Positions 44,794 through 55,929 of a DNA stretch of 64,000 bases are shown piece after piece (within the stretch, counting starts at the first letter, position 1; each line of letters opens with the position of its first letter). Below the pieces are notes generated by a model. That model saw only the letters and a program-made list of their open reading frames with translations. It was not told where the DNA came from and made no database searches. The position numbers and the translations under genes were made by a program. Source of the DNA: Clitopilus passeckerianus (Eukaryota > Basidiomycota > Agaricomycetes > Agaricales > Entolomataceae); contig CALYLX010000115.1 in NCBI GenBank assembly GCA_944990035.1, forward strand, positions 1 through 64,000. Reading direction: 5' to 3'.

Positions 44794-46390
44794 ATGACGT
44801 CTTCCTCGCCTGAGAAAGTTCTTGTCGTGGTCGGTGCGTAAACATGGCGTGTATACCTCTCCAACGTCGTCAACTCACTTTGCCAAACAGGACTTGGGAA
44901 AGGCGCTGGTACTGGCGCATCTGTTGCGTAAGTTCTTGATTCAAATACCTTCTTACCACCGCTGAACGAATCCTTAGGCGCCAATTCTCCAAAGCTGGGT
45001 ATAGCGTAGCTCTTATCACCACACGCTCCGAGACCCTCGACAACCTTTCCAAGGAAATCACATCCGCGGGCGGAGAGGTGAGTCCCATCAACGACGTTCA
45101 GCTCTATGTTAGTTCTAACCGAAGGTCCTCCACAGGCAGCAAGCTTCCCAGTAATAGCCTATGACGCCTCAGAAATGTTCAACACCTGGAAAGCCATTCA
45201 TTCGAAGTTCCCCGCACCCCAATACCGCATCTCCGTCGCTGTCTTCAACGCCGCCCACTTCGTCATGAAGCCCTTCATCGAGGTGCAACCCAACGAGGTC
45301 AAAGATACCCTCACCACCGTCGAAGCCGCATTCGCATTCTCCAAAGGCGCCGTTGAAGCGTTCAAAGCCAACGATATCTCGGAGCCGGAGGGGAAGAGAG
45401 GGACGTTGATCATTACGGGTGCTGGGTTCTCTGTCAACGCAGCGCCGCTCTTCAGCGTGCTTTCGGCGCAGAAGTATGCTTTGAGGGCGTTATCGCAGGG
45501 TTTGAATAAGGAGTTGGGGAAGGAGAATATACACGTACGTCTCCCTCCTTCGTTACGGCTCAAGAGTTGAACATCAGGCTAATGATGGTCCTTAGGTTGC
45601 TCATGTCATCATTGCTGGATATATCCTCACGGAGAGGCTTGGCACCTATATGCCGCATGCTGTCGAAGATGCGAACGCTAGGCTCGACCCTGATAGTATT
45701 GCGCAGGTACGTCGAGGTCGAATTTCATGGCATATCCTTATGACCTCACTGAACTCTTTCCTAGTCCTACTTGTATCTTGTGAACCAAGATCGCTCTGCT
45801 TGGACCTGGGAACTTGATCGTAAGTTCCATAATCTGTCTACGGGATGCATATGTTACTTGTTGACATCTTGTCATAGTCCGACCTGCCCACGGAACATGC
45901 TGATGGGAATTTTAGTAAATGCGTACCTACTTGTACCAATCCTTGAATCAATATAATGATTTATTCGAATTCACGGCTCTCGACTTTTGACGGCCACCTC
46001 CGACCATCTGGGCTAGCATTGGATGAACCTGGCTGGTTCTACCTCCAGATCCTGGGCTGTTTGGGACGGCTATTTCTCTGACTTCGTTGGCAGGAGATGC
46101 CTTTCAATCCGCCAGCCTAAGAGTGGAGCGCTGAGCCCCAGTACATCATGGTTTCGCTCAAACGTTCATGGCTGGACATTCATACACCGGTGATGCTGGT
46201 AAACCCTTGCTCCAACGATCGAATGCAACAGGACGCAGCCTTCCGAAGAAGGCTCACAGGTAGCTATTGGAACCATGAGGTGACGTTAAGACTCAGGACT
46301 TCAGGCAATGTCTTTGGTACCATAAAAATGGCTACGAATGGCTTCCTGGCGACCAATTGTTACCCATCCCGTTGTCAAAACGTCTCAATA
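44220..46390. repeat. Segmental duplication, SDR copy 1
   Basis: Matches 51200-52420 in order: SDR promoter, SDR exons and introns, and about 450 bases downstream (GTTCATGGCTGG..TTC/CATACRCCG.TGATGCTG.. at 46167-46200 and 52352-52390). Copy 2 is shortened by deletions. The mannanase gene lies between the copies. Confidence 0.7.
44794..45903 (+). CDS. Short-chain dehydrogenase/reductase-like protein
   Basis: A Rossmann-fold protein of about 253 residues from seven exons. The nucleotide-binding motif is VLVVVGLGKGAGTGASVAR (GxGxGxG-like), followed by ALITTRSETL. The N-A-G position is FNAAHF. The usual catalytic Y-x-x-x-K is L-S-A-Q-K here (residues FSVLSAQKYAL): the lysine is present but the tyrosine is not. 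It ends in TWELDLRPAHGTC. Related fungal proteins without the Tyr are annotated only as NAD(P)-binding Rossmann proteins, so enzyme activity is uncertain. A decayed copy lies at 51420-51990. Confidence 0.85.
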
Positions 46391-46594
46391 GTGACGCCTC
46401 ACTGACACAGTCCAATGTCATCTACAATCACAAAAATCCTACATTCGCAGATTTCTTCATATTTATAATTTACAGAGACCTATAAATGCAAAAGAGAAGA
46501 AAAAACAGCGGATAAGAACAGGGACAATGAACTAAACACCTTACAGACTGCCCCACACCCCTTTGACATCTCCCGAATGTCGCATTTCAACTGA

Positions 46595-48342
46595 TCAACC
46601 ACGCGCCTTCAACGAGGCAGAGTGACTGGTAAGCAAACTGTAGACATCCGTATCAGGGAAAATCGCGTATCCGTCGTTCGGAGTGTTGCCGTTCGAGAGA
46701 TGGGAGCCGGCTTGCCTTTGAGAAGCGGTCGTTATGAAGTGGTCAGAGCGTGATTAAAAAGGCACATACCAGATAAGGTCCCCAGTCAATCCAGACGATG
46801 TAACTTCGTTGAGCCAGGCAGAATAGGTGGCAAGTTGATCTGAAGTAACACCATACTCCTCAATGATAACAGGCTTGTTTGCCTTCGTCATCGAAGCCGC
46901 ATGATCTGCGATCCACTGGGTTCCCCAGCCTTGAGGGTCACCTGATTGACCCCAGGGGATAGGGTAGGACTGGCGATAATTTGAAGGTTAGAGATCAGGA
47001 TGATGGTACGAAGTTGCAATATCACCTACATGGAAGGTACCGAAGTCAAGAGTTGAGATAGCAAGGTTGGCATCGAAATCGATACCCTCAGAACCTTGAT
47101 ACGGGTAGGTAGGCGCACCCGGCTGGTTATAGAATCCTTCATCTCCAATGGCCACAAGGTGGTTGGAGTCGATAGACTTGATAAAGGACGAGATCTCCTT
47201 TATCCAGGAGGTGATGGTTGCGGTGGTGCAATTGCCAGTCCAGACGCTACCAAAAAACAAGCCGATGATTTAGGAGAAATCGCTGACGGTAAAGCAAGGG
47301 CGTACCCAGTGTTACCCTTACATCTGGGCTCGTTGGCGAGTTCCCAAGCCATGACTGTCGGCTCATTCGCATATCTACCCACGAAGGTCGTAATGTAGTT
47401 TTTGAAGGCCGTCTTGACAGAGCTATCGGTATAGAAAAGATCGTGATAGTCGGAATTGAGAATTTGCTTGACGTAAACATCCATTCCACCATAGTCAGCC
47501 CAGTTATTGGTCCTGTTAGAGGTGACGGTCAGACATATAGCAAGATCATCAACGAAGTTAGCTTACAGCGCAACAATTAGGCGAATGCCATTCGCCTTAG
47601 CCGCAGCGACGACATTATCTAGACATCATGGGTGCGTTTTAGTCTATGGGACAAGATACAACAAAGGTCCTCACCAAAGTTTTGGAGACCGGTCGTGCCG
47701 GTATTGACAGACGGAGTACTCCCAGACCAACTCTGGTAGTAAACACCGTTTGCACTGGTGACTTCGTTAAAGCCCCTAGGGGTTTCGTGAGTTAAAAACA
47801 GCTGGAATAATTACTGGATATTTACCAAGTCCTGACGACGGTAGCACCCGTTTTAGCGATATCAGCAAAACCCTGGTTCATATCAGCGGTCGAGAGACCT
47901 GTCAGGCCGGCCCAATAGGAGTTGGATCTGGGGATTGAGATCGCTAATCAGATTTTAATGTCTTCAAGAGTGAAAAGACTATTACCCGACAACAGTGAAC
48001 TTGGCACCGTCGAGAGTGAACTTCGTTCCAGAGGTCTGGACAAATCCAGTTTGAATGGGAGCTGTCGTAGTTGTAGTGGTCTGAGAAGCTGTAGTGGTCG
48101 TGATTGTAGGGCTAGGGGTCGTAGTGGGAGAACCTGGGAGACACTGAGAGTACCAAGGGTTTTGGTAAAAAAGCTACGCATGCTAGACAAATATATCAGC
48201 ACGGAACAGTGGCTGCAACGAAGACAGACTAACTAGCATCACCACTCCAGTTTTCACCACCGCACTGACCGTAGAGGGGGGTCTGTGCGATGACCGGAGA
48301 GACGATGAGGGCTAGAGCAACAAAAGAGAGGAGGCTTTGCAT
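46595..48342 (-). CDS. Secreted GH5_7 endo-beta-1,4-mannanase with N-terminal CBM1-like module
   Basis: Hydrolyses beta-1,4-mannan in plant cell walls. Signal peptide [20 protein letters not shown], then the start of a fungal cellulose-binding module ([16 protein letters not shown]), a Thr/Pro-rich linker ([20 protein letters not shown]) and the GH5 domain. Catalytic residues fit subfamily 7: acid/base Glu in WELANEPRC, nucleophile Glu in PVIIEEYGV. Further family motifs: [53 protein letters not shown]. About nine exons; roughly 420 residues. The second half of the CBM1 is odd: [11 protein letters not shown] is visible but out of frame by one base after a T6 run, and the third cysteine is missing. 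A 34-base alternative intron would skip this piece and keep the catalytic domain in frame. Confidence 0.92.
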
Positions 48343-51199
48343 GTTGAATATGCTGACCTTCAAGAGAACACAAAGACCGTCCTTTTAACCACTTTCGTAC
48401 GCACCATAGCAAGGCTTAAGGGCAACCTCTGTAGAAGGGGGTTTGAAGTCTGTGGTTCTGTCGGGAGTTTGTCGCGTTTCAACATCTCAGATACTGGCGA
48501 GGATTCTCCGTCTTGGAGTGTCGTTTGACGTCGGTAGGAGCGAATTTTGAGGAGAGCTCAACGATATGTAGGAGAGGTTGGACCTTTTTGGCATATCAAG
48601 GTGATCGATATACTTGTGCCGACGTCGTGTGCGGAGAAATGGTCGATCTGCTGTCGCAATGCGGGGTGCGGGCAGTCGCAGGTGGAGGGAAAAAGTGACC
48701 GTGGGCGATTTCTCTGTATTTGATTTGCGTGTGTCTGTGATATCACCTTCCCCAAACACAAGTTTAAACGTGAGCGAATCCGAACGAGGATACTATGACT
48801 CCGCACTTAGGCCACCAATGGATCACAAATTTTTTTGGATACGGATAGAGAGGTCATTACAGCTTAAAGTCGTAGGGACTGACAGCTGGTGGAATGCATT
48901 TCGAAGGATTTTAGAAGGACATCACCATGTGCGTTTCCAGGGAAGATGAAACGCAGGCAGAGCTATGTACTGCATTTGGACAGTGTCCAAGCCGAAGTAG
49001 GGTAGAAAACCAATTAATCCTTACGGTTGTCTAAAAGAGGTCGGTTGACGCGCTCAGACTCGGCTCCAGCAGCATCGTTGTTACCTTTTGTGCGGAGGTT
49101 CATTAGGATCCTCCATGGAGTTTGAAACTCCATTTCGATCGAACCATTAATTATCGCGCTGGTGGCTCGAATCCTACTATGAAAAGCCGTTAACACGACG
49201 CTCCCGACCTTCCTTTAGCTTCCGTAATAGACATCCGCTGCTCGAGGGCTAATTTTGATCGAGCAGCGAACAAAGCCAATTACAACAAGACCTTCCGATA
49301 ATTGAATCTCTCACACTGATCGAGCTAGACATTTTAAAAAGTGCCGCCAGTTATCACATGGAGTATAAATCCAACAGATGATCCCCGTCATACCGCACTT
49401 TCCGGTCGATCGTTCTTTGTTTCTTCGATCGTTTTAAGCATGGTACGACAGGTGATCTCGAGTCGTCGTTCTGATGGAATGGGATTGGCAGAAGCGTCTC
49501 ACGTTGTGACCTTTGGAGTCAGCGTCTATCGGATTTCATCAGTTCTTCCGCGAGTATGCATCAGTGATTACTGACGTTGGGTTACTATATCCGCCATCTC
49601 AAAGGGATGCTAGGGCTCTGTTGTCCAAACTAATCGGCCAACACTTGGGCCGCTGTGTCAGCGCTTTCACGTTAGTAGTTGGAGTTCTAAATGGACCTCA
49701 TCCTTTTTCGGCCACCATCCTATCCGGCTTTTGTGAATAAACTGCTTTTCGGAATACAATCCAATATTGCAGTTGCCCACCTCCAAGACTCGCAGTTATC
49801 AGACGGTGAGAAAATTATTGAAAGCTCTCTCAAGTACCACGAGTTCTTTGAGGCCCATGACTCGAATGATGTTGAGGCAATCCGACGATGTTTTTTTTTG
49901 CGACTTGACTCAACCTGCATGGTCCCGTGCCTCAGCCAAAGGCCACGAATACTGGTTCGGCGAGGCTTTTATTCCACAAAGAGGGTCATGTTAGAGCCGC
50001 AGTTCGATTCATGGTTCCAGATGGAAGACATGTTTATTAGTAGCAGAATAAGCGACCTCCCCTCGCTGTCAATATTATTGACAGCGACCGCACTCGAAAC
50101 TGATCCAACCACCTGAGTCGACTCTCCATCAGATTCAGAGCAGCCTGGCGCCAGTAAGGCGAGGATGTCATACTTCCATGAAATGACCCCAAAATGGCCT
50201 TCCGGCCGGGGTGATGGTCACAGGTAAAGCTGAAAAAGGTTCGGGCATGGGGCGCGGCAAAGTTGAGATTTGGCCTGATAAGTACAGTTGCGAATCTCGT
50301 GGCCTAAGAGTATTTATCGAGAGATACATCAGAGTTGCAAAATGTGAAGAGGCGTATCCTGCTCTCTCTGGCTCGAGAAACCCTGATTGTCAAAAGGGGG
50401 CGCGTAGCGTCGGAGTAACTTCGGGTAATCAGAAAGCCACTGCAAGGTTCGAACATGGTCACCCAAAGAATTCGGACACGGGGGACCAAACTAGTGAAAC
50501 TGGTTTGAACATGGGCACCCAGATTTGGGGACGTTCGAAGACGACCTTGTCCCCTATTAGGGAGGGTCCTAACTTACTGATAGGCAACGTCGGCTCTGGA
50601 CCCGACTCAAGTAGCGACCGGTAAGAAAAGGTTGACGAGGTTCTCCAACCTTATTATGCCTCGAGGCCAGGAACAAGGAACGTCGTTGTGTTTTGAGATA
50701 ACAAGGCACTGTGGCGGTGAAATCAGGATGACATATGGTTCATTGTCAATGTGACGGTTGTCCGCCTGTCACCTGTCAGATGTCACATGTCACCCTTCGT
50801 TTGCTGCACTCTTTGGCCCACCAAGGAGAGGCCAATCCGATCTGCTTCCTCCTTTATCCGGATCGAAGTCAGATTCAATGGTCAGTAAAGCTAGGCGTTT
50901 CTACAACCAATAGACAATACCCACCTATTTTGCTCCACTTCTGGCCGAACGCCCTTAGTACTCAAAGGAAAGCTCACCGGGTCACTTTACCGGAATAGAA
51001 GCCAGAGTGGAAATCGTGCCGTCTTCATCCCTTTGGAAAGTGAACGTGATTGGCCGAGGATGGCGGCTGCTGGGGCCAGTCGCTGAAGAGGGCGTGCCCG
51101 GGGTGCGTTGGGACTGATAAAGACTGGTGGGTTGGAAGAACTCGTAAGGTCGCTGGGTGTTTAGGTCGCTGGCCAGATCCGTGTCAACAGGAAAAATTG
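48343..51199. other. Gene-poor stretch of about 2.9 kb
   Basis: No confident gene. A 141-codon frame with an ATG (49691-50116, plus) runs through a T9 tract at about 49890 and has no recognisable motif; it may be the remnant of a gene. Another plus frame at 50214-50624 contains two diverged copies of a 20-base sequence (about 50446 and 50501). I see no transposon coding domains. Confidence 0.3.
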
Positions 51200-52420
51200 G
51201 TCCGAAGAAAGGTCGTTGATCAAGGTGATACCCACCCATTGCTCGTTTCTCGTTTCGTAGAACTGACATTGAATCTTATGTCTCGTAGCTAAACTCCCTC
51301 AGGCCTCACTACCGCAGTCCTACCCAGAAAACAGCCCCCACGCCCCCACTGTATGTTATTATGATGTATAGGCGTGACCTTCACCTCTGTTTGCTCTCCG
51401 CTGTTGAGGATCGAAAACGACACCGGGTCTTGTCACCTCGGAAAGTTCTTGGTGTAGCCGGTGCATAAACATGGCGTGTATCATTTACCTTCGTTCCTCC
51501 CTTCGCTGGACTGGACTCGGCACAGGCGCCTGGTACTCGTCATCTTTAGCGTAAGTTCCGGATTAAAGGCCTTTCCGAGGTAAGTCTCTCTTAGAGCGTT
51601 CGTTCGTGCCCTTCTCATGCAGGTTCCCCACAACTTCCCAGCGTCGGCCCACGACCCCGCTGAAACGACCATCGCCTGGACGGCTATCCGCACTAAATTC
51701 TCCACAACCCCAGTACCACATCTTCGTCGCCGTCTTCAACGCTCCCCGTTTTGTTATGAAGCCGCATTCGTATTCTCCAAAGGATTCAAGCGTATAATGC
51801 CAACGTCATCTTAGAGTCGGAAGGGCAAGGGCGGGAGGGAACAGAGGGACGGCTCCGATAGTATTGCTCCAGCAGGTCGTCGAGCTTCACGCCCCATGCC
51901 CGATCATTTGCTAAATTTCTCCCTAATCACGCCTGCATCTCGTGAATCAAGGTCGCTCCGCCTGGACTTGGGAACTTAATCGTAAGCCCAGGACTCTATC
52001 TATGATATACATTTGCAACTTATCGAGACCTTCCTGTAATCCTATCCGCATATGTGAACTGGTAGTGGAATGAGTGCCTTTAGTGAACGCGTACCCTACT
52101 GTATCAATCTTCACAAATATATTGACTTACTCGTGAAAGATTACGTTCGACCCTCTGGACTATCTCTAGAAACCCCTCACAGCAGTTTCCTGACTATGAT
52201 ACCGACTCTAGCTCCTGGTTCCGGGGTGTCCGAGAAGACTTCCTCTCGGTCCGCGGCTGGGAACTCTCGTACTTGATCTGCAGGCTAAAGGTGGACCCGC
52301 TGTCTAGCCCTCAGGAGTTTCACTTGTACCGGCCACATTCTTGAGCTCAAAATGTTCATGGCTGGGTTCTATACGCCGATGATGCTGGGAAACCCATGCC
52401 CCAAACCACAAAAACCCAAC
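51200..52420. repeat. Segmental duplication, SDR copy 2 (decayed)
   Basis: Diverged, deletion-bearing partner of 44220-46390. See the pseudogene entry for the breaks. Confidence 0.7.
51420..51990 (+). pseudogene. Decayed copy of the SDR-like gene
   Basis: Aligns along the SDR gene at 44794. The ATG is lost; the first intron motif AAACATGGCGTGTAT is kept at 51468-51482. Later exons are recognisable (ACCACATCTTCGTCGCCGTC at 51715 versus ACCGCATCTCCGTCGCTGTC). A 55-base deletion joins two GAAGCC repeats at 51758-51763 and shifts the frame. A second, larger deletion removes the segment holding LSAQK. The final exon (CTCCGCCTGGACTTGGGAAC) is still visible near 51960. No product is possible. Confidence 0.85.
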
Positions 52421-52998
52421 GACAGGCTTCCGTCTAGCAGCGAGGCGGCCTTTGAATCCAGCCTCGGTGGAAAATTGTTCCGCGGCAACACGGTCTGTTT
52501 TTAGACTGGATTATGATTTCAGCCTCAACATCAATGAAATCACACCTCATGCAGCGCCTTGGTGGTCTTGAATGGCCGAAAAACAAGTGATTTCGTCTGG
52601 TTGAGGCTTAGCGCTTCCCTGGACTTAAGGAATACCCTTAATTGATACTTCGTAAATATCTCATCAGTTACTTATGGGGTACTATTACCTTGGAGGCATC
52701 CTGCATAATCGGCTTACATGCACGAAGGGGCCAAACGGGAGGACATTGTCGTCTCGGGCGGGACATCTCAAACGTGGAGAACCGACTCGCCCTGCGTAAT
52801 GACGGACCATGGGATGAAAACCACGAACTTCTCTATGATGGCCATAGCATGCCGTGCTATGATAGCGCAGCCTGTCAAGACCTCACCGTACCACCCTTTT
52901 GCGGCACAATAGCCTGAGCTCATTGTCGAAGGTATAAAAGCCAGGTAAGATTACCCTCGAGTCCTCGGTTACCTTCCTTCCTATCAACACTCCTCACA
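52421..52998. other. Intergenic, promoter of the Cys-rich secreted protein
   Basis: No gene seen; the 91-codon frame at 52642-52917 has no ATG at its start. GGTATAAAAG at 52930-52939, about 60 bases before the next ATG, looks like a TATA box. Confidence 0.4.
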
Positions 52999-53495
52999 AT
53001 GAAGTTCTCTACTGCTCTCGCTTTGGTTCCGTTCGTTGCCTTCACACAGGTTGCCGCTATCTGTCCAGGGTTCAACTATGGCATTGGCAACGTCTAAGCT
53101 CTCGGAAATAGTATCAACAGATGTTAGCATTTTCCGCTTACTGCTAGATACTTGGCTTATCGTTACTCCAGGGACTGTCTACGACTCCTCCTGCAAGGCC
53201 GTCGATAGCCTTACGACTAACAAGAACCCATGCACTGAAGGCATCTTTGGCTGCTCTCCTCCCCCGATTATTTTCAACCAATACACCAACACCTTCACTC
53301 ACCTGAGGTCTGTATTCTTCACCACTCTGCCTCTCATATTGTACTCACGGTTTTCTAGGTATGCCTGCCGTAGGGAACCCAACTCTGGCAAATGCGGTAA
53401 CGATGTCATTTCAGTCTGCGTAAGTTGGCCTCTGCTAGATTTCCGTATTGTCGCTGATAGAGCTTAACTTTCAGTGCCGTAACGATGGAAATTGA
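52999..53495 (+). CDS. Small secreted cysteine-rich protein
   Basis: Four exons give about 101 residues. Residues 1-20 (MKFSTALALVPFVAFTQVAA) are a signal peptide. The mature protein has eight cysteines: ICPGFNYG, DSSCKAVDS, NPCTEG, FGCSPPP, YACRREP, GKCGND and SVC followed by CRND. This fits up to four disulfides and resembles effector-like or defence-like small secreted proteins; no family is recognised. The first join only keeps the frame if a GC..AG intron is used (GC at 53087, AG at 53170-53171); the nearest GT donor would put the rest out of frame. Other introns are ordinary GT..AG. It lies immediately beside the seven-helix cluster. Confidence 0.68.
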
Positions 53496-53499
53496 AGTC

Positions 53500-55560
53500 G
53501 AAGGATAGAGTCACTCGATAAATGAAATGGCGATTGAATTATGGATCTGTGTGATTAAATCTATGTAAAATGTACTTTTGTCTGCATGTTTTCCTGCCTG
53601 AGCAATAATTCAATCCCGAAATCTCAATTATTCATAGCTCCTCACACAGCCACGGGTCTGGAGAAAGTAAAATACAATTATAGTACAGGGTATCAAATAC
53701 AGCATGAGGCTTAATGCAGGGAACTACGACCCCGGCGTTAAGTCATGTCAGGATTGGGCAGATTTTGGCCCTATGTGGGACATCTCTATCGAATCAGCCA
53801 TCGTATGACTGCTCCCAGTTCTGGCCTCTGTCATATGAATATCGGCTGCCGAGTTCTTCGTTCGGACTAGCACAACAACCAAAATTGGGTATATAATCTA
53901 CCCGAGGAACGCAATCAGCTTCTGTGAGGAGATAGGGAAAGAAAAACCTACAGATAGGGAATATTGGAATCTTGAAATGAGGTCGAAAGCAAGAGCCTCC
54001 GGTAGTGTCTTCAGGACTTTCAGGATATTGCATAGTAGGACTATAATAACCGCAATCTGTAAAGGTCGCGACTTGAACAAACGTTCAAGATAGGTCTGAG
54101 CACCACACCGACCTGTGATATACAGAAGAAGACGCCGGATTCCACAAGTAGCCAAAGGATACGCTGGACAGATGATTTGCCGATCGAAGATCCTGTCGAA
54201 CTGGCGGGCCGCAATTGCTGGAGGCGCCTGGAATCAAGATCTTAGAAAACCAATATCTGGCAGGCATGAAGGCACTTACCTCAAACGATATCCAAAAATG
54301 GATGTTGCGATGATGTTGGTGCTTAGAGACAGGAAGTAACTGACTTCCGTCAAGGTATTAAACTGTACGGTTCTATGGGAGGTTGGAACTTGGGTTCCTT
54401 TAAGGGTCGAGCCCAGGATACAAGCGGTTATGGACAACACTTGATATTTTTAGTGGGCGGAGTTACAACATCAGGGAGTGCTCACCTGCAGATGTGAATA
54501 AAAGGAACATCGGCGGGATCATTATCCACGTCTTTCGAGTGGGAAGGAGGACACAGGCTCTCCATATCACCACGGAATCACTGATGATGAGCTGGGGCAC
54601 AAGTCATCGAGCGAAGTCAGGTTGAAGAGAGCAAGACTGAAACGTACTGCGATTGAGTCAACCCAGTTTCTGATCAAGAGGGGAATCCAATTCCTGTCGT
54701 TGTAGTATGTCAGGTCGGAGTGTAGTGTACTGAGGTTCCCGTGTTGATAGCGGGCAATCGCCCTGGCCATATCGAATTGCATAAATACGTTGGTGGCTTC
54801 GGTCACAAAATGGATTGTGAGGAACAAGAAGCAGATCATGGTACCGTAGTAGAGAACTGCCGAAGGTCGGCGTTTTGATTTACGAGCTCTGTAGGTAGTT
54901 CAGTACGTGCTTCATTCCCGAGGAGGGTCAAGCGGAGCGCACCGTATGATCGAGGCAGCATAGAACGCAAGCGGGACGGAAATCCCTATCCAGAAATGGG
55001 TAATTTTCAGTGAGTGAGCTCTAAAAGGACACCTGATGCTTACCATAGTTCAAAAACGCAATCAGAGGCGTAGCGAGACCTCGATACAGCCATTGCTCCC
55101 CTATGCCACGGAAAAGTGCCACCTCCGCAGGGGTCATAATGACAGACTCTGTCAGTGGAGATCAGGGTTGGGAATAACCTTCATTCGTGGGCATTCAGGA
55201 ACATCGTGGAGGATTTTATGGGCAACATTTGCATGGTGGAGTCCCTGACAATGCAGCACAATCATCTCCGACTTGCACGCAGATCTTTGATGAATCACGA
55301 CGATTGGATTGGATGTTCTATCATAGCCACAAACGCCGAACGGTGTTTGAAGAGGAAGATCTTCTCACAGCAACTCCACCAGCGCCCATGTATTTCCCAG
55401 TCCCTGATAATGAGTTTGACGAGCTAGCAAGAAAAATAATAGCGGTATACCTTCCGAGGTAGACGAGACAGATGGCTAAGTGCTCTGCCCATCCCATGAT
55501 TGATTTGACCCGGCGCCCCACAGATGGACGATTGTTACCAGTCAGACGACTGATCAGATG
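53500..55560. repeat. Tandem duplication around membrane protein A
   Basis: Matches 55930-57990 at an offset of about 2.43 kb, including about 240 bases downstream of the stop and 400 bases upstream of the start (CAGTCAGACGACTGATCAG at 55539 and 57959). Confidence 0.88.
53748..55137 (-). CDS. Seven-helix integral membrane protein A (agaricomycete family)
   Basis: About nine short exons give roughly 330 residues with seven hydrophobic segments: ISVPLAFYAASII; TMICFLFLTIHFVTEATNVF; WIPLLIRNWVDSIALIISDS; MIPPMFLLFTSAVLSITAC; VSYFLSLSTNIIATSIFGYR; WLLVESGVFFCISQIAVIIV; IIYPILVVVLVRTKNSAAD. This layout (short N-terminus MTPAEVALFRGIGEQW, then LLVESG near helix six, and a helix-seven YP..VVVLV followed by a polar tail) is typical of a very large family of unknown function in mushrooms and relatives. 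A GPCR-like topology is possible but unproven. All joins keep the frame; the gene looks intact. It is a tandem copy of the gene at 56183-57569. Confidence 0.83.
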
Positions 55561-55929
55561 ATGCCTCCGGAAGCGGATATGCCGGGGCGGCTTCTAAGGC
55601 AGATTCCCAAGTTACCGACATAGGAATGGACGATGTAGGACGACGACACTGCGTCTTCGGGTCGGGTAGACAAGGATTAAAGCATATCAATACTTGACCA
55701 TCGTAGAATATTGGGTTCAAAGAAGTACAACAACCAAGATCTGTTAACATTGGTCAGCTACTAGGGATTCAGAGAGCACGTAGCTCTGAAACGACTTACC
55801 TATAACGAGTCCTGGGATCTAGTGACATCATAAACGAGTGAACCTCGATAGTTGCCATGTCCCACAGATTATTACATAGCGAAGAATGAGAAGTGTCCTC
55901 TATGTATTAAGAAACAAGGTGTCATTAAC

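Noticed and set aside
52642..52917. 91-codon plus-strand frame
   Set aside because: No ATG start and lies in the promoter region of the Cys-rich secreted protein.
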